From Cryptomeria japonica (lineage: Eukaryota; Streptophyta; Pinopsida; Cupressales; Cupressaceae): a stretch of DNA of 64,000 bases. The stretch spans positions 16,378,285 to 16,442,284 of the forward strand of contig NC_081413.1 of assembly GCF_030272615.1 (NCBI RefSeq), written 5' to 3'. A program made the position numbers and the translations under genes. Shown here in pieces: positions 23,901 to 32,164 of this stretch; the stretch's first letter is position 1; every line of letters starts with the position of its first letter. A model generated the notes under the pieces. That model was given only the letters and a program-made list of their open reading frames with translations. It made no database searches and was not told the DNA's origin.

Positions 23901-24173
23901 AATGTCATCACAGATGAGCAACGAGATCTAATGTTCACTACTATGCTCCTGATTGAGAAGATCAAAGAACTCGAACCTGGATGGGAAACGACTCTTCTCA
24001 CTGCCTTTGATCAGGTTATCCACTTGGAGGAACGAATGAAGAATCTTCCTGAGATTCCCATTGTTGAGGTTGAAGGAATTGTGTCCAGATTCGTTGCATA
24101 TGCTAAGAAAGAGCATTGGAAAGGGAACAAGGTTCTAGAAGAACGGTTGTTAGAGGATGATGTGGCATCTTAA
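20952..24173 (+). CDS. intact 1,073-residue protein of unknown function carried by the element
   Basis: I choose ATG 20952 (CAAGATGGCG) because it follows the splice acceptor directly and is shared with the relative at 53189. An in-frame ATG at 20928 lies inside the presumed intron. Residues 1 to about 530 look globular and rich in aromatic residues and Leu/Ile, with a block LAYLSEEAISEALHLP near residue 115. That block loosely resembles the N-terminal blocks of plant mobile-domain and PF20167-type transposon proteins. Residues about 540-665 are charged and low-complexity with a basic cluster KRKERLEKREPSKKK (about 562-576), possibly a nuclear signal. A short coiled coil (KGKLKEEMEKNRKLEREV) lies near 770-790, then a predicted helical C-terminal domain. 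There is no zinc knuckle, protease, DDE, YVDD or DHHC motif. The frame is open for 3.2 kb among decayed neighbours, which implies recent activity or selection. Function unknown. Confidence 0.75.
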   Translation: MATPKAGASTSRPALMKEDQKNEELETRIVSKWSNIRDTNMGNFSVKKFREVPYIGKPSPIAKKIIESGIIKAAGFPLAVQCHELMIECARHYNSQSRSIVSKEGNTLAYLSEEAISEALHLPKHKDMIYKSLEGARSMYEDDLNTCLNLINKNWLLKSHPRLNKILNTPHRIDFQEEYRDLITLLNRITRAPQAFYFEKWMFYFIQVIVQGKGTIHWARIISNSLDVQLRRLRPTKSFHMSSYVIYALIRSFEYAGLPHRGVIRRGSEEVRVCDSYVHLHHPPGSDYKLVNDTFTMNIIGILQGGIHNRLSSDAQELVKRYGAWFIQFQKFTYIRVQGCPSPPYMLPRYPTDRIVLLEVTRQLVACAKVSRLKHGNGIPVPIILGNSIEVCPNTQPSEDAEKELALYSFTFFAPRENFDPYGYMEETVARKYGHEFQVEDFWMNLSSDLEVKRKMHSRLPLDFIRKCKVYRVADQAQDSGRHLQSSYDKEDKRVKIDWSEPEISDLRALMAPVLSCTRRWVDVQHQKLREQNIPMTFTLEERPEEGGASVSEDNSHPRGAKRKERLEKREPSKKKQESNRDRSLGTSSRHGKKASQAEDQEKMVPEIDESMESMVQNDKPEKGQAPQHSSSQPLQIDELQEDQENDDEATSSLREDEPLPKEIQVRETRFAIPDWLKERLTRVIVIEDEEDVIDLKSLIGNSQEVMENKKATKMPKVIRDETGSRKLQIATPVVDKYEGEILADGYDVETFELGPLTTEQAMDEAIDSFEALKGKLKEEMEKNRKLEREVGAWRGYFSHLNQPLRRQDPAVSPVQALPPESVGEAERVKSLVQLMSSWIDKSHTVAVEFTTTMMKTIHRAIQVLEIVHNLMITVAAFTHTRDVIIPVLQVIRQTPRKILAQEKIMDGGAHNLLQWSTLLQMKEVLFEDINTKCNQVEGVIHPIQDKVFEVLCTILGRRIEVETDVDLQELEERVKVIFCKDENVITDEQRDLMFTTMLLIEKIKELEPGWETTLLTAFDQVIHLEERMKNLPEIPIVEVEGIVSRFVAYAKKEHWKGNKVLEERLLEDDVAS

Positions 24174-24349
24174 TTATCATTGGTCTATGTTTCCTCGATT
24201 TTTGTGCCAATTAAGTATTTGGCTATGCATTTAATAATGTTCATCTAAAAAGGGAACTTTTTGTAACAAACCCTAATTAGGGTTTAGGTGTCAGAATCTC
24301 AGCCATTGATCTTCTTTCGATCTGGGCCGTTCATTGTAATTGAGGATGC

Positions 24350-24357
24350 TATATATA
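24350..24357 (+). promoter_or_regulatory. LTR-type TATA box near the right end
   Basis: TATATATA in GGATGCTATATATACCCTC is preceded by AACCCTAATTAGGGTTT and a GCCATTGATC block. The same block and a TATA box recur at 42677 and 53811 in the two relatives, each about 0.8-0.9 kb before the right end. This is the expected U3/R position if the element is an LTR. Confidence 0.65.
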
Positions 24358-25231
24358 CCCTCACTCATTTTCATTTTGTCATTAGATATTAAGGAGATAG
24401 ATAATAGTTAGAGAGCTTTGGAGAGAAGAAAGTTATTTTGTAGCAAGATTGAGTAGTGGAGAAAGAATTTCGAACAATTGTTGTCTATTCTGGCTTTGAG
24501 ATCAATAAAATATTGAAGTTATGGTGTTTTATTGCAATTCTTGTGGCTATCTTCATGGTTGTTTACTTTCTTGAATCATTCTCAGTCGAAGTAGTATTTA
24601 AGTTTGAAGGACTAAGTGTTGTGCTTGATCTTTGGTGAGATTCACGTTCCAAACCGCTAGCTTCTTACTGATTGTAAGGACGCCTTGCGTGGTCAACTGG
24701 AGATATTGAGATTGCTTGAACCTTCAATCGTTATTGAAATATTGATATGTATCTTTATGGTAGTAACTATAATTCTTGATGATTTGAAAATCACTAATCA
24801 CCTTAGAAGATCGCATCAATTCCAGTAGAGTTGTAATTCCTTGGCAATACTGAAACTGGTAGAATCTTACCAAGTCTAGCCTACATTGAGTCATTCTTAG
24901 GATTAGATTAGAATTCATCTCTCGAAAACCCTATCTTTTGATCTTTTTTGAGAATTTGTTAGTGTTAGGAAATTCCTGTTCCTGCAGTCAAGTAAGAGTA
25001 ACATAGACCAGCTTTCAAAGTGCGTAAGACCCCTTGAAGAAACAACATTCACAACGACCACTGGTGCTTATCCACACGTAGAGATCCTACAACGAAGAAC
25101 CTTGAAGTCATCCTGATTGATCCTTTTTGCGATATCTTCAGTATTCAGAGGCTTTACTCAAGAGAGGATAAGGTACCCTTGGGTATTTTATTCTGTGTTT
25201 GATAGTGTACAAAATACACTTCAACACCACG

Positions 25232-25567
25232 TTACAAGAGCCCGCGCTACATAGAGATGTGCTAAAATAAGATATAGGACCACACGTTTGGAGAAGGGAT
25301 GCGTCCTTTTAATAATACAATCATTTAGGCCCAGCCTATCATAAATGATCAATACATAAGACCATACGCCACAAAATGTGTGTGCTGGAGATAGGTCCAC
25401 ATGTTGGACCTAGAGATGCGCCCCTTTACATGTTAGGTCCAGCCCTTAATGGTTTTCCATATTACATATAAATACAATAGATAGGGCCCTGCCCTATAAG
25501 GATTCGGATGATGCCTTAAGGCAATCCGAATCCTATTTATTTTCCTCACCTAGTTACAAAATCAACA
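25232..25567 (-). repeat. right (5') LTR of the non-coding element, resumed part
   Basis: It continues the LTR after the nested insertion (TTACAAGAGCCCGCGCTAC...AAAATCAACA), matching 15149-15484 with few differences. It is followed by the target duplication ATGTG. Confidence 0.92.
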
Positions 25568-25572
25568 ATGTG

Positions 25573-27205
25573 AACCATAACACTTATCTTAATCTGGATT
25601 ACACTGTATTACAAATTATATATTTCCAACATTTAATATTGTAATTGTGAAATTTGCATAATAATTCTATTTTCATTTAGTTTTGTGCCTATTTTGAGGG
25701 GAATGCTTTGATTCATAGATATATTGATAAATGCCATGATTTTGTGCAAAGTCAGGTCCCTTGCGCTGTACATGTGGTTGACTTCCCACCCTTACACTTC
25801 CCATCTAGGGTTGACTAAACAAGTTTGTGTAATATGTTGCTATGTGCTTATATTTAAAGGGATCAGATACATTCATTCTAATGATTGAAGAATCAAGGAA
25901 TCAATTAACAAATTAAACATTCTATACACTTCAATTGGTTCTTTGAAAGGAATCTAGCTTTGCACAAACATTAATAGAAGCACGTCCATGACTGAAGGTT
26001 GCTGTTTTCAATTATTTATACTCATTTCATGAGGATTGAACTAGGAGAAAATGTTCCCTTATTACATATTGATAGCCTTACCAAGTATTTGTAAATACTC
26101 CATAGATATCAAGAAGCATAGAGAAAATCAAAATACACCAGGTGAAGTTGACAATTTAAATCCATACATTATACATGACAAGTTCGGTAGGTTAGGACAA
26201 GATTGCAGTCTTGGATTCATCTTTGCACAATCACATAAGAATTTTTTGATTACAAGACAATTGCTAGTGTATTACACATTGTTCGTGATCTTGAGATGCA
26301 TTAGATTCAGATCCATCTCAGTCTTATAGACTTATTACATTCTTAGGTTATCAAGCTAAGTACATTTGTTTCTATATACATTCCCCACACTCAACTATTA
26401 CAACTGTTTAAATAGTCAGATCCTCAGCTCACCTAATTAATTATTCTAGGTTATGCTATTTTTCCTTTACATTTTGGTGAACACAATTGATCCCATTAAA
26501 CCTTACTTACCTTATTTTCCTAAAGGGGTTCTAATTCACATTTCCAGATCTGATATTATTCTGATTTTTCACATATTTTCAGTCTTATCTAAGTGTGATT
26601 GCTATATTGCTTATATCTTTTGTTTAGAGTTTGGGTATGCATAAGTAGTTATGTTTTATCCCACTCTCCCATCCTAGATTATCCTATCGTTATGGCACCT
26701 ATTAAGGCTTGTTCCATGGCTGATTTACATACCAGATCATGACATATTTCTATCTCTCATATCATATGGCATCCATCCTTGACATGCTTATAGAATTCTA
26801 TGCTATGGATATGTATGTTTCTTCTGGAGAGGCGTTCTTTTATCGTGTACTACCTTTTCCATGATGATCCTATACCTTGTAACAATGATGAGCATATACT
26901 AATCAAGGATCCATCATGTGATTTACCTATGCATGGCATTAGTGTACCAGTGATGATACATTTCATACATGCTATGATAGTTCCATAGATTCACATGCTT
27001 TACATGAATTACCTTCTTTCATACATTGTAATAAACATAGTAATAATTGTTCTTTCACATTCCATGTTGAGTGTATGGATGCTTTTCCTTCACATCATTC
27101 TCTTTTTTTAAATGATGATAGCTTATGCCTTGATGATACCTTATTAGCTTTTCATGTTGATCTCATTTATGCTTCATTGCTTGTTTCCCACATTGTATGT
27201 AGACA
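25573..27205. other. AT-rich sequence, intron-like then decayed repeat, no gene recognised
   Basis: The first 170 bases continue the T-rich sequence seen left of 14453. From about 25755 the text changes character, with a TATATTTAAAGG box at 25849. From about 26850 to 27205 an interrupted frame gives His/Asp/Ser/Cys-rich peptides (for example SDDTFHTCYDSSIDSHALHE). These resemble in composition the tail of the protein at 61573-63327. I see no complete gene. Confidence 0.4.
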
Positions 27206-27210
27206 TTATG

Positions 27211-27989
27211 TGTAATGTTCCCAGACTGTACGGTACAGTATTGGCAAATTCGCACGGTGTGAAATGTTCTTGGCCGTACGATAGTGCACCGGCAAGGGCG
27301 TACAGAGTGAAGCAGAGGGAGTTGTCGTACAGTGAAGAGGGCGTACGGTGGTGTGAAGATGGAGTGGTCGTACGGTGGTGTGGGGATGGAATGGTCGTAC
27401 AGGAAGAGATCGTACAGTGGTGTGAGGAAGGAGTGGTTGTACGGTGAAGCCGTACATGTGGAGGGTCTGCCGAGTGGTACAGTGGTTCAATGGGTTACCT
27501 TCGGTTTCACAGATTGATCTTTTGTGTGCATACCAAGTATTGAACTCTGAGTGATAGGAATCCTTTAACATGCATGTATACCAGAAATGAAGCTAGAAGT
27601 AAAATTTGATTCAACAATGATGAGGTTCCAGATTGCCAGATCCGGAACAAGTACACAAAGCAGAATAGGGTGAGGGTTGAAACCCACCAAAACCGCAGAT
27701 ACCAAATAGGGAGGGTCTTTCACCTCCGAAATGGCGGATACGAGAACTCCAACAGGAATTTGCACAGGAGAGAACAAAATATCAAAATTCGCATACCTAT
27801 GACAAAGACTAACTCGGCCATATATATGGGCTCCAGGAAACTTCCCGAAGGGTTACAAATGGGCCGACACATCCAACTAAGACTTACCTAATCTAATTAA
27901 ATAAAATGGTCTGGAATGTTTATTATTAAGTTTGGGGCCTTAGAATAAAGTAATTAAATTTATTATTTAATTATATCGGGGACATTACA
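27211..27989. mobile_element. solo LTR (779 bp)
   Basis: It is bounded by TGTAATGTTCCC and GGGGACATTACA, a 12-bp near-perfect inverted pair, with target duplication TTATG at 27206-27210 and 27990-27994. No internal region is present. It holds several GTACGGTGGTGTG-like repeats (27345-27470). A Mutator-like or MITE origin is less likely because the duplication is 5 bp and the ends are TG/CA. Confidence 0.85.
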
Positions 27990-27994
27990 TTATG

Positions 27995-29300
27995 AGCCTC
28001 CTTCCTTAGTAAGGAGTACTCAGAGGTCCAATGGCCCATTCCGGAGACTTGTAGGCTGTTTGGAATGAGGAATTAGGTTTTCCTATTTTCTAGGAGGATT
28101 CTTTGCAGTTTTAAGGGATGTTCTGATTGGAGTTTGGCAAAATGAATCAAAGTTTCCTTCTGGGTTTTCTGTAAGCTTCGCAGTGGTATGCCATGCAATC
28201 AGTTCAGGGGAGTTTGCAGAACTTACTATTTTTAGTAAGTTGATGTCAGTTGTCTTGATTACTGGGTTTTTCTGGGTGTCTCGAGTTGAGCTACAGGGTT
28301 TGAAGAACAGTCTTTTTGGTGAAGTTTCTTGGACTTATTATTTTTAGTAAGTACTATATTTGACAATTCTATTTTTGGCAGGTTCAGTTGTTCAAGTCAG
28401 TTGACTTAGTCTTAGCTCTTTTTGGCAGTAATCAGCTTTTGGAAGGCAAAAAGGTATTTTGACACTTTAACCAAGGTTTTTGACACCTACAATTTACAAT
28501 TACAAAAAGATTAAAGTTACAAATTTATAATGGAAGACTAAAATTAAAAAATAAAATATTCAATTTGAATTTAAAATTGATGTTTTGAGGTTACCTTCAT
28601 GATCTTTGTAGCTCTTTTTGCAAAAATATTATCAAAGACTATCCTTGCAATTCGTCCTCCTTCAAGCTTCTTTGAATATGATGAGTCTAGTCATGCTTCA
28701 CTCACAAATATTTGTTTCAAGGAAGTCAACGAATCAATAATGCTTTGCAACATTAGGAAAAATGTTGCAAACCTTGTGATACTCGATTGTACCAATTCTT
28801 TCCCTTTGGTGTGATCTCTCATCAAATTAAGAACCCAAGGGTGATTTTAAATAAATTTTGTTATGCTTCTTGCATCATCTACAATCGATCTCACCCAATG
28901 AAGTTTGCTTATGTCCTTTGGAAGAAGGTCAAGGCAATGTGGTACTCAAGGGGTCCAAAAGAGTGACCGATGCCTCTCTTCAAGCAATCTACCAACTGCT
29001 ACATATTCCACTCTCTATGCCCACCTCCAAGACAATTTCCTCCAACATTAGAATCAAATTTGTAGCATTTTTTACTTTGTGAGAGACATCAATTGATTTC
29101 AAAAAGCTACCTCACCATTTGAAGCTATCTAAAATTTGATAATGGTGCAGTTCTTTCCATCTGTTATCCATCTGAAAGAATAATATAGGCATACTTTTGC
29201 CATTGCTTCTTCAAAAGTTGCCTCAAATATAGGAAAATGTTGTTTTGTGTGATGGATGTTTGGTTGGAAAGTAGAAGATGAATTGTTTTCCTACAGAAGA
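27995..29300. other. no gene recognised
   Basis: Mixed sequence with two copies of TACTATTTTTAGTAAGT-like text near 28225 and 28340 and short unrelated frames (28599-28814, 28858-29082). I recognise no protein family. It could be older retrotransposon sequence upstream of the integrase remnant. Confidence 0.4.
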
Positions 29301-29900
29301 TGTGTGGTGTGTTGGGGCTTTTGGATCTCCTTCATGTAGATCTCTAAGAAACTTCTTGGAAATCTCCCACTATTAATGGTTCAATGTATTTTTGTTAGTG
29401 GATGATTTATCCAGAATGGTGTGGGTTTACTTCTTAAATAAGTTGAGTGCTATGGTGTCTTCTTGTTGGCGGTCTGATAATGGGGGGAATTCACCTTCAC
29501 CCAATTTAAAGGATTTTGTGAAAAGGGTGTTCCAAGCTAATAAACTTCACCATACGCTCTGCAACATAATTTAGTGGTAGAAAGGTTTATCAGGACTATC
29601 GTAGAAATGGCATAGTACATGATGCACAATAAGAATGTGCACTACTAGTACTGGAAAGGAGCTGTGAACACAGTGGTTTATCTCCTAAATAGGAGTCCTT
29701 GTAGAGCATAGTACAATATCATACCAGAGGAAGCTTGGTTTGGTAAAAAACTTGAGGTAACATCTTTATCCTTTTTTGGTTCAACTGCATATGCTTTAGC
29801 TCTTGAGCAGAAAAGAGATAAGCTGGATTCCAAAATATTAGATATTTCTTTGCTGGTTATGGTGAACAATCTAAGAGACAGACCCATATTTCATGTGTTT
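29301..29900 (+). pseudogene. copia integrase remnant
   Basis: Broken frames give LLHVDL, then VDDLSRMVWVYFLN (29392), RSDNGG (29470), a VNTVVYLLNRSP block near 29665 and PEEAWFGKK...SFFGSTAYAL near 29725-29800. These are in the order of the copia integrase catalytic core and C-terminal region. The PQQNG block is lost, with a stop in its place near 29570. At least four frame changes are needed to follow it. It derives from a copia family different from the three better preserved copies here. Confidence 0.8.
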
Positions 29901-30177
29901 AGCAGGAGGTTAGCAAAGTTCTGAATCTAGTATAATGGGACCTTTGAAAAACGAACCCTCTAGTTCATTAGACATCAACCTATGGTTGGTTTTTCTCTAC
30001 TTGTTTAAAGGGAAAAGAACATCCCAGGAGGATCACCACTATACACCTTTCAATATCCTTTATTTCTTTTCTTAGCCAGTTATTGAATAACTTGATACAA
30101 GAACATACTACTATGCCTTTAAAGTGGAAACTGATATAAATTATTTCCCATCACATTAAACCTTAGAAGAAAGATAA

Positions 30178-30997
30178 TGTAGTTTGTAGATCTAAGTAAA
30201 TTTCAGTAGTATAATGGCATGCAAATAGAATAGAAGAAAGATGGACAAAATAGAAGAAACACCAATATACGTGGGAAACTCTTTTGGGTAAAAAACTCCA
30301 TGCTTTAAAGCATCGAACCAATGTATTAATCTGCAATAACCAACATGTTACAATACACTTGCAGGCTCACAACTTTAACATGGAGATTATATCTTGCTCT
30401 TCAAGAGGAAATCCAATAGCATAACCTTGCAATGAATAATTCTCTTCATTAACTCCTCAAGCAAACACCCATATTCATAGAGCTACAACATAGATGTCCA
30501 GAAATGACACATGTTGTCATCCTCTTCACTGCATGCATGCAAGATTGAAGATGAACATGCAAGGCGCCTATCTTATCTTGCACATGCCAAACTACAACTT
30601 GTCAATTGTAAACAACACACGCAATACATCCACTTAACATGCAAGGCATGCATGTGAACTCAAAATTTACATGAAAATAATCTACATGCACAACTCCACC
30701 TATTTTAGTAATTTCCAAAATTGACGACGCCTCTTTAATAGTTCCACATGAGTTAACTATCAATATTCACTTCAGTCAACTCATAGAAGGTGGGATGCCT
30801 ACTTCCTAAAAAGTAGGAACCATTTCATACATGCTACTTCACATCTAAGATGACAAATCAAAGTGCCACTCCTACAAATGACATCATTTAATGCACATGA
30901 AATTAATTACATAGACAAGTTATCAACATAATTTCAAAACTAATAATTAAATAATCAATGCTAGAAAATCGAAGTTTGAGACACCTTATTCCTAACA
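30178..30997 (-). repeat. probable LTR fragment (minus-strand type)
   Basis: It starts TGTAGTTTGTAG and ends ATTCCTAACA. It includes the LTR-type motif ACGTGGGAAACTCTTTTGGG at about 30267, which occurs in the same orientation inside the minus-strand LTR at 3067. No matching target duplication was found, so the boundaries are tentative. Confidence 0.45.
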
Positions 30998-30999
30998 CT

Positions 31000-31327
31000 T
31001 GGCTATTAGAGATGTAGGTCTAAATAGTTTACACCTTTGCTAAAGACCTGGTTGATATCTTGCCTTCACAACATTCACTTGAGACACATCAAAGGCCTGA
31101 GTGGTATTATTCCACTTTGGAAGATGTACAAACATATTATTGGTTCAGCTACCAAGCATGTCCATTTCGTTCTTTTTGCATATCTTAGGTGCCTACTGTC
31201 ACAAAGGTTGCTTGTGTAGATATCTGTTCTTGTATCTGCACATATAAGGAACCATATTGTAATTTAATGACTAAACCTTTAGATCCTTTTGGTTGTTATT
31301 AAGAGGGGTATTAGGATGTATTAGAAC
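31000..31327 (+). pseudogene. possible tail of a decayed copia RNase H region
   Basis: A broken frame contains AKDLVDIL and, further on, LMTKPLDPF, which resembles the copia C-terminal ADxLTKPL signature, followed by AAGAGGGG. It may be the 3' continuation of the integrase remnant at 29301-29900, separated by the LTR-like block. Weak evidence. Confidence 0.3.
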
Positions 31328-32072
31328 TGTTAATGTATAGATAGCTTCGGTAAGATAAATGATTGAATGAGAGATAAATGAAGTCTCTCATTCAATCATT
31401 TATCATATCGATTATTAAAATGAATAAACTCAAGCATTCAATTGATAAATATTCCTTTTATATTAACTATTCATAGTATCCCAATTTGATAATCTATTCG
31501 TATTCATCGATTGACAAATCAAGTTAACCTTTGCAAATATGACTTAATGATTTTTGGTTAGACTATCGATTGATATTGATATTAGTCTATGTTTGCACCG
31601 ATTAAATATCAGGTGATATATTAAACTCACACCGATTATATTGGGAGTTAAGGATAGTATTAATATAACCATGCATCGTTTGGCATACACCGATTATATC
31701 GGGTGTTAAGGATAGTGTTAATATAACCATGCACCGTTTGGCATACATCGATAATTATCGGGTGTTTGAATATGCACCGGTTCGTAAAATAAAACGCCAC
31801 ACACCATTATAGTGAGGGGGCACGGTCAAGTGATGTCTTGATCGGCCATGTCCAAAAGACATGGCCGGTCAAGGCATCGCTTGACTGTACCCAGCCCACT
31901 ATATATGTCAAATGAAATGTGTGAGAATGGACATTGAAATTTATAAATGCTCCTCCTCTCCTGCCACATAAAAGAAGACAATCAGATTTATATAATAATT
32001 CAGTAATAGATAAACAAAATATTAAAGTAGAATATAACTTGCATATTGAATGTAAATTGAACATCATTTACA
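31328..32072 (+). repeat. 5' LTR of the copia element
   Basis: It is 745 bp, TG...CA. It holds a 35-bp-arm palindrome (31818-31892) immediately before the TATA sequence CTATATATG (about 31899), and repeated CACCGATTATATCGGGTGTT segments (about 31630-31770). Confidence 0.95.
31818..31892. repeat. long inverted repeat upstream of the LTR TATA box
   Basis: Arms of 35 bp (31818-31852 and 31858-31892) surround the 5-base loop CAAAA. They match at 30 positions, and all five mismatches are transitions. The core is CGGCCATGTC/GACATGGCCG. It is repeated in the 3' LTR at 39398-39472. Confidence 0.92.
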
Positions 32073-32085
32073 TGGTATCAGAGCT
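32073..32085 (+). other. primer binding site (tRNA-iMet type)
   Basis: TGGTATCAGAGCT directly follows the LTR end. Confidence 0.94.
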
Positions 32086-32164
32086 ATAGTTAAATCGAAC
32101 CTGAGGCTATTCAATTTTACGTAAAATTCAAATCAAGTATATATTCAACATCACAATCCTATCA

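Larger units (their letters stand above)
17637..25226 (+). mobile_element. 7.6-kb TGTTGTGAC...CAACA element, probable giant solo LTR with a protein gene
   Basis: It is bounded by TGTTGTGACC and CTTCAACA with target duplication CCACG at 17632-17636 and 25227-25231. TG/CA ends plus a 5-bp duplication are the mark of LTR-retrotransposon integrase. No pair of flanking LTRs, primer site or pol domain is visible. Two relatives in this window (40178-43482, 50965-54684) share the same ends, a near-terminal CCCCATT..AATGGGG hairpin and an LTR-like promoter about 0.8 kb before the right end. The simplest reading is a solo LTR with a U3 region of about 6.7 kb. A separate non-autonomous element class is the alternative. 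It contains a hairpin-core array, an internal promoter, an intron and a 1,073-codon reading frame. Confidence 0.8.
14453..25567 (-). mobile_element. non-coding LTR element (large TRIM/LARD type) carrying a nested insertion
   Basis: Two LTRs (14453-15484, and 16941-17636 plus 25232-25567) flank a 1456-bp internal region with no retrotransposon protein. The minus-strand primer site TGGTATCAAAGC sits beside the right LTR and the purine tract TTAAGAGGGAG beside the left LTR, so the element is minus-strand. Target duplication ATGTG is present at 14448-14452 and 25568-25572. The right LTR was later split by the element at 17637-25226. It must have been mobilised by proteins supplied in trans. Confidence 0.93.

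Noticed and set aside
26051-26329. 92-codon plus-strand frame
   Set aside because: No recognisable motif, low-complexity hydrophobic composition and AT-rich setting. No support for a gene.
27211-27989. MITE or Mutator-like element because of the 12-bp terminal inverted repeat
   Set aside because: TG/CA ends and a 5-bp duplication fit an LTR better than Mutator (8-11 bp) or common MITE duplications (2-3 bp or 8 bp).
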